Positions 40,571-52,329 of a stretch of DNA of 64,000 nt are shown here, one piece after another; positions within the stretch are counted from its first letter, which is position 1, and each line of letters begins with the position of its first letter. A model generated the notes under the pieces. That model was not told the origin of the DNA and ran no database searches. It saw only the letters and a list, made by a program, of their open reading frames with translations. The DNA lies in assembly GCA_000384615.1 (NCBI GenBank), contig ARQU01000011.1, positions 1 to 64,000 on the forward strand, in the 5' to 3' direction. The translations under genes were made by a program, and so were the position numbers. This stretch comes from an alpha proteobacterium SCGC AAA536-G10 (GTDB lineage Bacteria > Pseudomonadota > Alphaproteobacteria > Puniceispirillales > Marisalimonadaceae).

Positions 40571-42457
40571 TTAATAACCAAGGGGTTTTAAAGCTTTTTT
40601 AATTTCTTGAAAAACTAATGGATTATCAACAGTTGCAGGCATTTCCCATTCAACTTTGTCTGCTATTTTTCTGATCGTAGCTCTTAAAATTTTTCCCGAT
40701 CTAGTTTTAGGAAGAGAAGATACTACTGCAACTGATTTAAAAGCTGCAACAGGTCCTATTTCATTTCGAACTAAATCAACAACTTCTTTGCATACAACTT
40801 CATGAGTTTTATTACATCCTTTATTTAAACAAATTAGTCCAAGGGGTACTTGTCCTTTAAGATCATCATGAACTCCAACAACGGCACATTCTGCAACATC
40901 AACATGATTAGACAATGCTTCTTCCATAGCACCAGTTGAAAGTCTATGTCCTGCAACATTTATTACATCATCAGTTCTAGACATAATGTACAAATAATCT
41001 TCTTCATCTTGATAACCTGCATCACCTGTCTCATAATAGTCTTTAAATGTTGTTAAGTATGATTCTATATATCTATCGTCTGCATTCCATAATGTAGGTA
41101 GTGAACCAGGTGGTAAAGGTAACTTTATAGAAATTGCCCCCAATGTACCTCTTGGAACCTCATTTCCCTCTTCAGATAAAACCTGTACATTGTATCCTGG
41201 CATAGCTAAGGTTGGCGAACCTGTTTTTACAGGAAGAGCCTCTATTCCAAGAGGATTAGCGGCTACAGGCCACCCAGTTTCTGTCTGCCACCAGTGATCG
41301 ATAATTGGAACTTTTAGTTTGTCTTCTAACCATAAAACGGTGTCAGGGTCAGCCCTTTCTCCTGCAAGAAATAAAGATTGCAAGCTAGTTATATCAAATT
41401 TCTTTATGTACTCCCCCCTTGGATCATCTCTCTTAACAGCCCTTAAAGCAGTTGGAGCCGTAAATAAAACTTTAACTTTATATTCAGAAATAATTCTCCA
41501 AAAGGTTCCAGCATCAGGCGTACCAATAGGTTTGCCCTCAAATAAAACTGTAGTACATCCATGTAATAATGGTGCGTACACGATATAAGAATGCCCAACT
41601 ACCCAGCCAATGTCAGAAGCCGCCCAATATACGTCTCCAGATTTTACGTCATATATATTATTCATAGACCATTTTAGTGATACGGCGTGTCCCCCATTAT
41701 CTCTGACTACTCCTTTAGGCTTTCCTGTAGTTCCTGATGTGTATAAAATATACAAAGGATCATTCGCATCTACCTCAACAGGCTTAACCAAGATAACATC
41801 TTTAATAACTTGATTCCAATCTACATCTTGTCTTGGATTGAGCTGAACTTTAAGTGAGCACCTTTGAAAAATTATGCATTTTTTGACTTGATGCTTTGCA
41901 ATCTCAATTGCTTTATCAAGTAACGGTTTATATTCAATGATCCTATTAGGCTCATGACCACAAGATGCAGAAACTATAACCTTAGGTTCACAATCATCAA
42001 TTCTTACAGCCAATTCATTTGAAGCAAATCCTCCAAAGACCACAGAATGAACTGCTCCAATTCGAGCACAAGCTAACATTGCCACCAAAGCTTCAGGTAT
42101 CATAGGCATGTAGATAATTACCCGGTCCCCTTTAATAATGCCTAATTTTGTTAGTGCTCCTGCAAATTGTGAAACCTGATATTGTAATTGTGAATAGGTT
42201 ATTTTCTTTTTAGTATTTGTAACAGGACTGTCATAAATAATAGCATCTTGTTCTCCTCTACCTGATAAAACGTGTCTATCAATTGCGTTGTAGCATGTAT
42301 TTAAGGTTCCATCAGGAAACCATTTATAAAAAGGTGAATTGGAGTCGTCTAAAATTCTTTTTGGTTTTTTGTCCCATATAATATTTTCAGATTGTTTTGC
42401 CCAAAATTTGAGGTGATCATTTTTCCAAGTTTTGTAAATATCTTTATAATATCCCAA
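40571..42457 (-). CDS. prpE: propionyl-CoA synthetase (acyl-CoA synthetase, AMP-forming)
   Basis: YTSGTTGKPKGVVRDNGGHAVSLKWSM is PrpE-like; clustered with mcm and pcc. Confidence 0.9.
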   Translation of the reverse strand: MGYYKDIYKTWKNDHLKFWAKQSENIIWDKKPKRILDDSNSPFYKWFPDGTLNTCYNAIDRHVLSGRGEQDAIIYDSPVTNTKKKITYSQLQYQVSQFAGALTKLGIIKGDRVIIYMPMIPEALVAMLACARIGAVHSVVFGGFASNELAVRIDDCEPKVIVSASCGHEPNRIIEYKPLLDKAIEIAKHQVKKCIIFQRCSLKVQLNPRQDVDWNQVIKDVILVKPVEVDANDPLYILYTSGTTGKPKGVVRDNGGHAVSLKWSMNNIYDVKSGDVYWAASDIGWVVGHSYIVYAPLLHGCTTVLFEGKPIGTPDAGTFWRIISEYKVKVLFTAPTALRAVKRDDPRGEYIKKFDITSLQSLFLAGERADPDTVLWLEDKLKVPIIDHWWQTETGWPVAANPLGIEALPVKTGSPTLAMPGYNVQVLSEEGNEVPRGTLGAISIKLPLPPGSLPTLWNADDRYIESYLTTFKDYYETGDAGYQDEEDYLYIMSRTDDVINVAGHRLSTGAMEEALSNHVDVAECAVVGVHDDLKGQVPLGLICLNKGCNKTHEVVCKEVVDLVRNEIGPVAAFKSVAVVSSLPKTRSGKILRATIRKIADKVEWEMPATVDNPLVFQEIKKALKPLGY

Positions 42458-42483
42458 TAATTTCTCCCCAATAAAATTAATGC

Positions 42484-44661
42484 CTATTTATTGATTCTAG
42501 CATTTCTATAATTATGCATTCTCATTAATTTTTCAGATGCCTTGTTAATTGTTGTTGATGCTGCATGTGGAATTGAAGTTCCAGGACCAAAAATAGCTGC
42601 TACACCCGCATCATATAGAAATTGATAATCTTGTGCGGGAATAACGCCACCACAAATAACAAGAATATCGTCTGCTTGTCTTTTCTTAAGTTCTTCTATT
42701 AATTCCGGTATCAATGTTTTATGGCCGGCAGCTAAAGAAGAAATGCCTATTACATGAACTCCAGATTTGATTGCAAGATCAACTGCCTCTTTTGGTGTCT
42801 GAAACAAAGTACCAATTTCAACAGTAAAACCAATATCCGTGAACGCAGAGGCAATTACCTTAGCACCTCTATCATGTCCATCTTGGCCTAGTTTAGCCAT
42901 AAAAATTTTAGGATTCTCACCTGCTATATTTTTAAAATTTAATAAAGCATTATCAACCTCTCTAAAATCTTCTTTATTAATATATGAATTCTTGTAGACA
43001 TCTTTTATCACATCTTGTTTAACTCCATAACGACCAAAAACTTCTTCTAAAGTATAAGAAACTTCGCCAACTGTTGCTCTTGCTCTAATAGCAATAATGG
43101 TTAAATCTAGGAGGTTACCTGTATTTTCTTTTGCTGCCTTTTTTAAATTTTCTAAAGCAATTTTTACATCATTAGGATTTCTTGATTTTTTTATCTCAAT
43201 TATTTTATTTATTTGTTCGTTACGAACCGCGTTATTATCGATATCTAAAATTTCAATAGGGTCTTGTTGTTCTGATATAAATTTATTAACTCCAACAATT
43301 ATTTGTTCACCTGAATCAATTTTTGCCTGACGTTTTGTAGCGGATATTTCTATTTCTGATTTAGGAAACCCTTCCATTACTGCTACAGTCATACCTCCCA
43401 TATCTTCAATTTTTTCAATCAGGGTATTTGCCTTATTTATTAGTTCCTTTGTTATGTTTTCAACAAAATAACTTCCAGCAAGTGGATCAACAGTATCAGT
43501 AATACCAGTCTCATGTTGAAGAATTAATTGAGTATTTCGTGCTATCTTAGCTGAAAATTCAGTTGGCAATCCTATTGCTTCATCAAATGAATTTGTATGT
43601 AATGATTGTGTTCCCCCTAGAGTAGCAGCTAATGCCTCAATAGTCGTTCTTATAATGTTATTGTATGGATCTTGCTCTTGCAAACTTGCTCCAGAAGTTT
43701 GGCAATGAGTCCTTAGCATTTGAGATTTTGGATTTTGACAATTAAATAACTTTTTTGTCCATTCTGACCATAAATACCTTGCCGCTCTTAGTTTAGATGC
43801 TTCCATAAAAAAATTCATTCCAATTGCAAAGAAAAATGACAATCTCGGAGCGAAATCATCAACTAACAAACCTCTTTTGGAAGCAGCCCTAATGTATTCC
43901 AAGCCATCTGCAATTGTAAAAGCTAATTCTTGGACTAAAGAAGCTCCAGCTTCTTGCATATGATAACCAGAGATAGATATAGAATTAAACTTTGGCATTC
44001 GCTTTGACGTATAATGAATTATATCTGAGACAATTCTCATAGAAGGCTCTGGTGGATAAATGTAGGTGTTTCTTACCATAAATTCTTTCAAAATATCGTT
44101 CTGAATCGTTCCACTTAAATTCTCAGGGCTAACTCCCTGCTCTTCTGCAGCAACTATATAGCCTGCTAACACAGGAAGAACTGCACCATTCATAGTCATA
44201 GATACAGACATTTTATCAAGAGGAATTCCTTCAAAAAGAATTTTCATATCCTCAACACTATCAATAGCCACACCGGCCTTGCCCACATCACCATAAACTC
44301 TTTCGTGGTCTGAATCGTACCCTCTATGGGTTGCCAAATCGAAAGCTACGGATAGCCCTTTTTGTCCTGAAGCTAGATTTTTTTTATAAAATTCGTTTGA
44401 CTCAGAAGCTGTTGAAAAACCTGCGTATTGCCTTATTGTCCAAGGTCTTCCTGTATACATTGTTGCTTTTGGACCTCTTACATAAGGAGCTTCTCCTGGA
44501 TTAGAACCTAAATGTTTTATGTCTTTGTTGTCTAATTCAGTATAAAGAGGTTTAATCTTAATACCTTCTGGCGTTTCAACTTTAATTGTCTCAATATCTT
44601 GTTTTTTTAGCTCTTTAAGAGCGTTTTCTTTCCAACTTTTTAAACTATTATTTTTTGTCAT
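42484..44661 (-). CDS. methylmalonyl-CoA mutase, full length
   Basis: [15 protein letters not shown]12-binding [13 protein letters not shown]-type domain at C-terminus ([12 protein letters not shown]). Confidence 0.95.
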   Translation of the reverse strand: MTKNNSLKSWKENALKELKKQDIETIKVETPEGIKIKPLYTELDNKDIKHLGSNPGEAPYVRGPKATMYTGRPWTIRQYAGFSTASESNEFYKKNLASGQKGLSVAFDLATHRGYDSDHERVYGDVGKAGVAIDSVEDMKILFEGIPLDKMSVSMTMNGAVLPVLAGYIVAAEEQGVSPENLSGTIQNDILKEFMVRNTYIYPPEPSMRIVSDIIHYTSKRMPKFNSISISGYHMQEAGASLVQELAFTIADGLEYIRAASKRGLLVDDFAPRLSFFFAIGMNFFMEASKLRAARYLWSEWTKKLFNCQNPKSQMLRTHCQTSGASLQEQDPYNNIIRTTIEALAATLGGTQSLHTNSFDEAIGLPTEFSAKIARNTQLILQHETGITDTVDPLAGSYFVENITKELINKANTLIEKIEDMGGMTVAVMEGFPKSEIEISATKRQAKIDSGEQIIVGVNKFISEQQDPIEILDIDNNAVRNEQINKIIEIKKSRNPNDVKIALENLKKAAKENTGNLLDLTIIAIRARATVGEVSYTLEEVFGRYGVKQDVIKDVYKNSYINKEDFREVDNALLNFKNIAGENPKIFMAKLGQDGHDRGAKVIASAFTDIGFTVEIGTLFQTPKEAVDLAIKSGVHVIGISSLAAGHKTLIPELIEELKKRQADDILVICGGVIPAQDYQFLYDAGVAAIFGPGTSIPHAASTTINKASEKLMRMHNYRNARINK

Positions 44662-44684
44662 ATATTTATCTCTTACGGCCTAGA

Positions 44685-46760
44685 TTATTTAAATATGAAT
44701 TCCATTATTATTTGATCAACAGATAAAGTAGTGCCCTCTTTATGATTAATTTTATTAACCATACATTTTTTAGAGGCTGTTAAAGTATTTTCCATTTTCA
44801 TTGCTTCTACAACACATAATGGCTGCCCTTCATCTACAATATCATTTTCTTTTACTAGAACTCTAATTAATTTACCTGGCATTGGACATGTCAAATAGTT
44901 TGATTTATCAACAATTTTAATTGGTTTCATATATTTATGATGTTCGGCAATATGTCTGGGAAGAACAGTTGTTGACATTGAAATCCCTCTATAGATAAGA
45001 TCTAAACTTGGGTTCTGATAGTTTATTCTACATTGAATTTTTTCAGGAAAAGATACTTCATTATTACTGTCACTAAAAAGTCTGATGGATGCTGTAACTA
45101 ACTTTTTAATAAAATCTTTTTGTATATCAAAAATTAAATACTCATTTGCGACACCTGAGATCTTTTTTGATGTTATAGGTTGAATTAATAATTGTATTTT
45201 GTCTCCAACTTGTTTTTTAATTTTAAAATTTAGTTTAGAGGTCTTTGATACTAATGATTTATAGTTGATGTGAACTTGCCATTCCTCAGAAAAACCTTCT
45301 AAACTTTCAAAATCTTTTAATATCTCAGTTATATGATAAGCTAAAATTATAGTGCCTAGTGTCCATTCTTCTTGATTATTTGGAATAATCCCTTTAAATC
45401 CATCTTTATATTCATTTTGAATGAATGATGTACTTAAGTCGGCAGACTTAAATCTTTTACTTGCTAAAATTGCCGACAAGAAAGGTATATTATGATCAAT
45501 ACCCTCAAGCAAAAAATTATCTAGAGCAGATTCCATCCTTTTTATGGAAACATCTCTTGTTTCACCCCATGAGCACAATTTGGCAATCATTGGATCATAA
45601 AACATAGATACTTCGTCACCCTCTCTTACTCCAGTGTCATTTCTTATAATTGAACCGTCGGGATATTTTTTTTCTTTAGGTGGATTATATTTAGTTAATC
45701 TTCCTATAGAAGGTAAGAAATTTTTATATGGATTTTCAGCATAGATTCTAATTTCTATTGCTGAACCTTTTAACTTTACATCTTTTTGTGTGATATTTAA
45801 TTTTTTGCCATATGCAATGTTAATCATCTGTTCTACAAGGTCTATTCCAGTAATTAATTCAGTAACAGGATGCTCAACTTGCAGGCGTGTATTCATTTCT
45901 AAAAAATAGAAATTTTTTTCTTTATCTACTATAAATTCAACAGTCCCAGTACTTGAATAACAAACTTTTCTAGATAATTGAGTAGCTTGATCACCCATTT
46001 TCTTTCTAGTTTGTTCGTCTAAAAAAGGTGACGGCGCTTCTTCAATAACTTTTTGATTTCTTCTTTGAATAGAGCATTCTCTTTCACCCAAATATACTAT
46101 ATTACCATAATTATCCGCTAAAATTTGAATTTCAATATGTCTTGGTTCAGTTATAAATTTTTCAATAAAAATACGTTTGTCTCCAAAACTATTTAAAGCC
46201 TCACTTTCTGCTCTTTCAAAACTATCTGATACCTCATCTTTTGAAAAAGCAATTCTCATACCTTTGCCACCACCGCCTGCACTTGCTTTTATCATGACTG
46301 GATAGCCTATTTCCTCAGAAATTTTGATAGCTTCATTCTTATCTTTAATTATACCTATGTGACCTGGAACAGTATTTACATTGGCAGATTTTGCAATTTT
46401 TTTTGACTCGATTTTATCTCCCATTGAAGCGATTGCTGACTTTGAAGGACCTATAAAAATTATTCCAGCTTTATTCAAATCTCCTACAAAATCAGCATTT
46501 TCTGATAAAAACCCGTATCCAGGGTGCAAGGCGTCACAGTTCTTCTCCTTACACGCTTTAATTATTAAATCTGATCTTAAATAACTTTCTGAAGCAGAGG
46601 AGCCCCCTAAGTGAACGGCATCATCAGCTAGACGAACATGTTCAGAATATCTATCCGCATCTGAAAAAACAGCAACAGTTTTAATATTCATTTTTTTTGC
46701 TGTTTTAATTACTCTACAAGCTATTTCCCCACGATTTGCAATTAATATTTTTTTAAACAT
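44685..46760 (-). CDS. pccA: propionyl-CoA carboxylase alpha subunit (biotin carboxylase + BCCP)
   Basis: KILIANRGEIACRVI; GYGFLSENADF; VVEAMKMENTL biotinylation site. Confidence 0.94.
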   Translation of the reverse strand: MFKKILIANRGEIACRVIKTAKKMNIKTVAVFSDADRYSEHVRLADDAVHLGGSSASESYLRSDLIIKACKEKNCDALHPGYGFLSENADFVGDLNKAGIIFIGPSKSAIASMGDKIESKKIAKSANVNTVPGHIGIIKDKNEAIKISEEIGYPVMIKASAGGGGKGMRIAFSKDEVSDSFERAESEALNSFGDKRIFIEKFITEPRHIEIQILADNYGNIVYLGERECSIQRRNQKVIEEAPSPFLDEQTRKKMGDQATQLSRKVCYSSTGTVEFIVDKEKNFYFLEMNTRLQVEHPVTELITGIDLVEQMINIAYGKKLNITQKDVKLKGSAIEIRIYAENPYKNFLPSIGRLTKYNPPKEKKYPDGSIIRNDTGVREGDEVSMFYDPMIAKLCSWGETRDVSIKRMESALDNFLLEGIDHNIPFLSAILASKRFKSADLSTSFIQNEYKDGFKGIIPNNQEEWTLGTIILAYHITEILKDFESLEGFSEEWQVHINYKSLVSKTSKLNFKIKKQVGDKIQLLIQPITSKKISGVANEYLIFDIQKDFIKKLVTASIRLFSDSNNEVSFPEKIQCRINYQNPSLDLIYRGISMSTTVLPRHIAEHHKYMKPIKIVDKSNYLTCPMPGKLIRVLVKENDIVDEGQPLCVVEAMKMENTLTASKKCMVNKINHKEGTTLSVDQIIMEFIFK

Positions 46761-46778
46761 TTTTTACTTCTATAATTA

Positions 46779-48290
46779 TTAAAGAGGAATATTTCCAAAT
46801 TTTTTATCTGGATTAGTTTGTGTTTTATTTTTTAATTTTGAAAAAGCTTGTATAAGCCTGTATCTAGAGTTATTAGGCATGATAACATCATCAAGGAAAC
46901 CTCTTTCGGCAGCTATAAAAGGATTGGCAAATGTTTCTTCATAATCTAAAGTTCTTTTTTGAATTTTTGTTGGGTTGTCAAGTTCATCTCTGAATAAAAT
47001 TTCAACTGCACCTTTAGCGCCCATAACTGCTATTTCTGCAGTTGGCCATGCATAGTTTGCATCACCTCTTAAATGCTTTGAACTCATAACGTCATATGCT
47101 CCACCATAAGCTTTTCTTGTAATTAGAGTAACTTTGGGAGTAGTAGCTTCTGCGTACGCAAATAAAAGTTTTGCACCATGCTTAATAATGCCTCCATACT
47201 CTTGAGTAGTACCTGGCATAAACCCTGGAACGTCAACTAATGTCAATATAGGAATATTGAAAGCATCACAAAACCTTACAAATCTTGCTGCTTTTCTACT
47301 GGAATCTATGTCTAAACAGCCTGCTAAAACCATTGGCTGGTTAGCTACAACACCTATGGTTTGCCCATCTAATCTTATAAAGCCAATCAAAATATTCTTT
47401 GCAAAATTTTCTTGCAGTTCAAAAAAATCAAACTGATCTGAGACAGAAGTAATAAGTTCTTTCATATCATATGGTAAGTTAGGATTTTCAGGGATTAGAG
47501 TATCTAAAGCAAGAGACAATCTTTTTTTTGAGTCTTCAGTTTTTCTCGTTTTTGATTTTTCTGAGTTATTCGAAGGTAAAAAGCTTAGTAACCTTCTCAA
47601 ACCAGTTAAAGCTTCAATATCATTATTATATGAACCATCTGCAACAGATGAAATTGTTGTATGTGTTTCAGCTCCACCCAACTCTTCAGCAGTTACTTCC
47701 TCTGATGTTACGGTTTTTACAACATCTGGTCCAGTAACAAACATATAACTTGTTCCCTTAACCATAAAAGTAAAATCTGTCATAGCTGGTGAATAAACTG
47801 CTCCTCCGGCACAAGGCCCCATAATCATTGATATTTGTGGAACTACCCCAGAGGCTAGAGCATTTTGAAGAAATACATCAGCATAACCTCCTAATGATTC
47901 TACTCCCTCTTGAATTCTAGCCCCACCACTGTCATTTAAACCAATAATAGGTGCTTTATTTTGCACAGCTAACTTCATGATCTTAACTATTTTTTTTGCA
48001 TGATCTGAAGATAATGAGCCTCCAAAAACCGTGAAATCTTGGGCATAGACGTAAATTAATTTTCCATTCACTTTACCAGATCCAGTTATAACACCGTCAC
48101 CAGGTATAGTTTTTCCATCCATTCCAAAATCTCTAATACGATGGATTACAAACATATCTGTTTCTTCGAAAGAACCCTCGTCTAATAGAGTGTTAATTCT
48201 TTCTCTTGCGGTAAGTTTTCCGAGTGAGTGCTGTTTTTCAGTTCTTTTCTGACCACCCCCGAGACGAGCTTTTTCTCGTCTGGACTGCAA
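46779..48290 (-). CDS. pccB: propionyl-CoA carboxylase beta subunit (true N-terminus likely ~11 codons further upstream, see findings)
   Basis: [45 protein letters not shown]; carboxyltransferase family. Confidence 0.94.
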   Translation of the reverse strand: MQSRREKARLGGGQKRTEKQHSLGKLTARERINTLLDEGSFEETDMFVIHRIRDFGMDGKTIPGDGVITGSGKVNGKLIYVYAQDFTVFGGSLSSDHAKKIVKIMKLAVQNKAPIIGLNDSGGARIQEGVESLGGYADVFLQNALASGVVPQISMIMGPCAGGAVYSPAMTDFTFMVKGTSYMFVTGPDVVKTVTSEEVTAEELGGAETHTTISSVADGSYNNDIEALTGLRRLLSFLPSNNSEKSKTRKTEDSKKRLSLALDTLIPENPNLPYDMKELITSVSDQFDFFELQENFAKNILIGFIRLDGQTIGVVANQPMVLAGCLDIDSSRKAARFVRFCDAFNIPILTLVDVPGFMPGTTQEYGGIIKHGAKLLFAYAEATTPKVTLITRKAYGGAYDVMSSKHLRGDANYAWPTAEIAVMGAKGAVEILFRDELDNPTKIQKRTLDYEETFANPFIAAERGFLDDVIMPNNSRYRLIQAFSKLKNKTQTNPDKKFGNIPL

Positions 48291-48481
48291 CTCTGAGATT
48301 ATTTCTCTACTTGATTTTTTAATAATATTTCTCCCCTTGAGAACTCTTTAATACACATTATTTAACAAAATTTAGTAAATTTAACTAGAAATAATCAATA
48401 TATGTTAATTGAAATATTATTTAATGTAATTAATTATAATCTATAAAGATAAATAATAAGAATATTTTCTTGGAGAACCTT

Positions 48482-48907
48482 ATGAAAAATGTAATTTCTA
48501 GTGTAGGAAAACTAAATCATATCGCCATTGCAGTACCTAATATCCAAATAGCATCAGATATGTGGAAAAATGCATTGGGAGCTAATATAAGTACACCTCA
48601 GACGTTACGTGATCACGGCGTAAAGGTAGTCTTTGTTGAAGCACCCAATACGAAAGTTGAGCTTCTTGAGCCTTTAAATGATAATAGTCCAATAAGTAAG
48701 TTTCTTGAGAAAAATCCAAATGGTGGAATGCATCATATCTGTTATGAAGTTGAAAATATAAAATCAGCTTCCAGAAGACTTGAGGCAGTTGGAGCCGAAA
48801 TTTTGGGGGATGGACTTCCTAAAATTGGAGCACATGGAAATCCTGTAATATTTTTAAATCCAAAAAATTTTTCAGGTACACTCATCGAATTGGAAGAAGT
48901 TAAGTAA
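48482..48907 (+). CDS. mce: methylmalonyl-CoA epimerase
   Basis: GKLNHIAIAVPNIQIASDMWKNALGA; GGMHHICYEVENI; EIL..GAHGNPVIFLNPKNFSGTLIELEE. Confidence 0.93.
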   Translation: MKNVISSVGKLNHIAIAVPNIQIASDMWKNALGANISTPQTLRDHGVKVVFVEAPNTKVELLEPLNDNSPISKFLEKNPNGGMHHICYEVENIKSASRRLEAVGAEILGDGLPKIGAHGNPVIFLNPKNFSGTLIELEEVK

Positions 48908-48909
48908 AA

Positions 48910-49419
48910 TTATATATTTTTTTTATATATTACAGGTGCCCCACAATTTTTACAAACTAAGTTAGGTTTTCTCCTGTGAATCTTTTGTTCCCAACAATTA
49001 TTTGTACAAAATCTAACCCATTTATATTCTGAAAACTCTAAATTATGACAACGTTTAGCCGAACATCCAAGTTTTTTAGCCATATTTTTCCAAACCATGT
49101 CGTGACCGTGCTTGGGACCTACTAAAGCATGTGCAATTTCATGAAGTATGGTGTCATAAATATCTAATTTCTCCGCATATTTTACAAAATGTCTTGAAAA
49201 AGAAATTTTTTTCTCTTTGAAATGACAAGCACCTGCTCTAACCTTAGCATAATCAAGTTCTAATTTCCAATCGCAAAGACCATATTTATCCATTTCTGAT
49301 CTTGCCAAATTCAAAAAATCTCTAAAAAAGTCTAGATCTTTTTGTTGTCTTTTTCTAAGAAGTGAAAAACTTCTTTCCAAATTAAATAATTTTTTTATTT
49401 TAGAAAAATATTTTATCAT
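48910..49419 (-). CDS. SprT-like zinc metalloprotease domain protein
   Basis: ILHEIAHALVGPKHGHDMVWKNMA HExxH motif; C-terminal Cys pairs. Confidence 0.85.
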   Translation of the reverse strand: MIKYFSKIKKLFNLERSFSLLRKRQQKDLDFFRDFLNLARSEMDKYGLCDWKLELDYAKVRAGACHFKEKKISFSRHFVKYAEKLDIYDTILHEIAHALVGPKHGHDMVWKNMAKKLGCSAKRCHNLEFSEYKWVRFCTNNCWEQKIHRRKPNLVCKNCGAPVIYKKNI

Positions 49420-49475
49420 ATTGTATATTTATAAAAATACTAGAGACCATAATTTTAATTTTTGGATAAAGTAAC

Positions 49476-50123
49476 TTGCTAGAATTAAAAAACATATCAT
49501 TAAAATGGAATTCACCAAAAGAAAAAATATTTATAAAAGACCTTAATCTTAAAATAAAAAATGGCGAAATTTTATGTGTTTTTGGAGTGAGTGGTATTGG
49601 GAAATCTTCATTAATAAATATCATAGCTGGCGTGTATGAAGATGACTTACTATTTGAAGGAGATGTAATATTAAATGGAAAAAAATTGAATCAAGTTCCA
49701 ACCGAAAAACGAAAAATTGGCCTTTTACTCCAAGACGGAACATTATTTCCTCATTTGACTGTAGAACAAAATATATTATTTGGAATGAATAAAAAACTAA
49801 CTTATAAGGAAAAATCTTTATTAATTGCTAGAAATCTTAAAAAGTCAAATATGTCAGGTTTTGAGGATAGATATCCACACACTTTATCTGGAGGGCAAAA
49901 AGCAAGAGTCGCATGTCTTAGAGCAATATTATCAGAGCCTGAAGCATTGTTATTGGATGAACCATTTTCATCACTAGATCCAGATCAAAGAAATAGCTTT
50001 AGAGAATTTGTCGTCAATAATGTTAAGAATAATAAAATCCCATGTTTATTAGTGACACATGACGAAAATGATAAAATGGTTAGTGACAATGAAGCGCTAA
50101 ATTTAAATATTTTTCAAAAATAA
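49476..50123 (+). CDS. ABC transporter ATP-binding protein (YnjD-like)
   Basis: FGVSGIGKSSLINIIAG, LSGGQKARVACLRAIL, LLLDEPFSSLD; TTG start. Confidence 0.88.
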   Translation: MLELKNISLKWNSPKEKIFIKDLNLKIKNGEILCVFGVSGIGKSSLINIIAGVYEDDLLFEGDVILNGKKLNQVPTEKRKIGLLLQDGTLFPHLTVEQNILFGMNKKLTYKEKSLLIARNLKKSNMSGFEDRYPHTLSGGQKARVACLRAILSEPEALLLDEPFSSLDPDQRNSFREFVVNNVKNNKIPCLLVTHDENDKMVSDNEALNLNIFQK

Positions 50124-50211
50124 AATCTCATTGTTTTTGATTAAAATTAATAATCCTTTTCTTAAATAATATAATTTGTTAGACATTTATTAATAAACAA
50201 AAAGGTATGTA

Positions 50212-50826
50212 ATGAATTCGTCTATAAATGCTTCAAAAATAATATTGGATAATCAAGATAATAAGATTGTATCTCAACAAGAAGCTGAACAAGCCGTCAA
50301 AACACTTATTCAATACATTGGCGAAGATCCTGAAAGAGAAGGATTAATAGAAACACCTAAAAGAGTGATAAAATCTTTTAATGAATTCTATGCAGGTTAT
50401 AGTCAAGATCCTGAAACATTATTGTCAAAGACATTTGAAGATGTTGAAGGCTATGACGATATCGTACTTCTTAAAAATATTAATTTTGAAAGCCATTGTG
50501 AGCATCACATGGTTCCAATAATTGGAAGAGCTTCAATTGGCTATTATCCAAACAAAAGAGTTGTTGGAATATCAAAATTAGCTAGAGTTTTAGACGTATT
50601 TGCTAAAAGATTACAAACACAAGAAACTATGACTGCACAAATCTTAAATTGTATAGATAAAGCTCTATTTCCAAAAGGTACTGCAGTTTTCATAAATGCT
50701 GAACATCACTGTATGAGTACAAGAGGTGTTTTAAAAAATGATGTAACAATGACAACTAGCCAATTCAGTGGTTGTTTTTTAGAAGATATTAATTTGCAAG
50801 ATAGATTTTTGAAAATGGTAACTTAA
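50212..50826 (+). CDS. folE: GTP cyclohydrolase I FolE
   Basis: EDPEREGLIETPKRVIKSFNEFYAGY; FESHCEHHMVPIIGRASIGYYP; EAEHHCMSTRGV-type motif. Confidence 0.96.
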   Translation: MNSSINASKIILDNQDNKIVSQQEAEQAVKTLIQYIGEDPEREGLIETPKRVIKSFNEFYAGYSQDPETLLSKTFEDVEGYDDIVLLKNINFESHCEHHMVPIIGRASIGYYPNKRVVGISKLARVLDVFAKRLQTQETMTAQILNCIDKALFPKGTAVFINAEHHCMSTRGVLKNDVTMTTSQFSGCFLEDINLQDRFLKMVT

Positions 50827-50876
50827 TTATATTTGAATATATTAGTTTTTAAGATAAAATTTATAGAAAAATAATC

Positions 50877-52322
50877 ATGAAATTTTCACCAATAATTTAT
50901 CTAATAGGGATATTGTTATGCATTCTTTCTCTTTTTATGATGATACCTGCTCTTGTAGATTGGTTCTATGGAAACAATGATTGGCCCGCATTTGTTGGTT
51001 CATCCCTTATAACCCTATTTGTAGGAGCAATTCTTTATCTCTCCAATAAAGATAGTACAACTGAACATTTAGAATTAAGACAGGCATTTTTATTAACAAA
51101 TAGCGCATGGATATCAATCGCTTTATTTGGATCTTTCCCTTTTTTATTATCTGAAATTGATATGGGTTTTACTGACGCTATTTTTGAGTCAACTTCTGGA
51201 ATAACAACTACAGGCGCTACAGTTATCAATAATTTAGAAGCTACTTCCCATGGAATTTTAATATGGAGAGCACTACTTCAATGGCTAGGAGGTGTTGGTA
51301 TTATTGTAATGGCTCTAGCTGTTTTACCCATGCTATCTATAGGTGGCATGCAACTGTTTAAAACTGAATCTTATGAAACTCCTGACAAAGTTGTTCCTAA
51401 AGCAGCAAGTTTTGCAGCTGGTATCAGTATTGTATATATTACATTAACAGTTGTATGGGCATTAATGTTATGGGTTGCTGGAATGCCTATATTTGACTCA
51501 ATAGCACATGCGATGACTACTCTTGCAACAGGAGGATATTCAACCAGATCTGATTCTTTAGCAGCATTTAATTCATCTTCGATTGAAATAATTATAATTT
51601 TTGGAATGATAGTTGGCTCGTTACCGTTTGTTCATTATTTGGCTATAACAAAAAAAGGTTTAAAAAACTTATTTAAAGACGACCAGGTAAAACTGTTTTT
51701 AACTTTAATATTTTTTGTTGTTTTAATTGTTTCAATATATTTAAACTTAAATGATGTACCATTTCTTGAAGCTCTAAGATTGTCTTCATTTAATGTTATA
51801 TCAATCATAACTGGAACAGGTTTTGGCACATCTGACTTTAATAATTGGGGTGGGTTTCCTACAACAATTCTACTTATCCTTATGTTTATAGGAGGTTGTG
51901 CTGGGTCAACTACTTGTGGTTTAAGAATGGCTAGAATACAAGTTTTAGTTGCAAACGCAAAAGCTCAAATTTCTAAACTTATTAGACCTCACGCTGTAGT
52001 TGTCTCATATTATAATCAAAAACCTATACCAGAAAATGTTGCTGAGTCAGTCATGGGCTTCTTTTTTTTATATATAATCTCCTTTGCGGTAATAGCCTGC
52101 CTTTTGGGAGGATTAGGATTAGATTTAATAACTGCAATTTCAGGAGCCGCGTCAGCAATTGGAAACGTCGGCCCTGGCTTAGGAGATATAATTGGACCAT
52201 CTGGAACTTATCAGTCTATTCCTGAACTTGGTAAATTATTTTTATGTGCTGGTATGATTTTAGGAAGATTAGAAATATTTGCTATTTTAGTTATGTTTTC
52301 TCCATTGTTTTGGAAAAATTAA
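50877..52322 (+). CDS. trkH: Trk-type potassium uptake protein TrkH
   Basis: FESTSGITTTGATVI; RALLQWLGGVGIIVMALAVLPML; TTLATGGYSTRSDS; FIGGCAGSTTCGLRMAR. Confidence 0.93.
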   Translation: MKFSPIIYLIGILLCILSLFMMIPALVDWFYGNNDWPAFVGSSLITLFVGAILYLSNKDSTTEHLELRQAFLLTNSAWISIALFGSFPFLLSEIDMGFTDAIFESTSGITTTGATVINNLEATSHGILIWRALLQWLGGVGIIVMALAVLPMLSIGGMQLFKTESYETPDKVVPKAASFAAGISIVYITLTVVWALMLWVAGMPIFDSIAHAMTTLATGGYSTRSDSLAAFNSSSIEIIIIFGMIVGSLPFVHYLAITKKGLKNLFKDDQVKLFLTLIFFVVLIVSIYLNLNDVPFLEALRLSSFNVISIITGTGFGTSDFNNWGGFPTTILLILMFIGGCAGSTTCGLRMARIQVLVANAKAQISKLIRPHAVVVSYYNQKPIPENVAESVMGFFFLYIISFAVIACLLGGLGLDLITAISGAASAIGNVGPGLGDIIGPSGTYQSIPELGKLFLCAGMILGRLEIFAILVMFSPLFWKN

Positions 52323-52329
52323 ATAGAAT

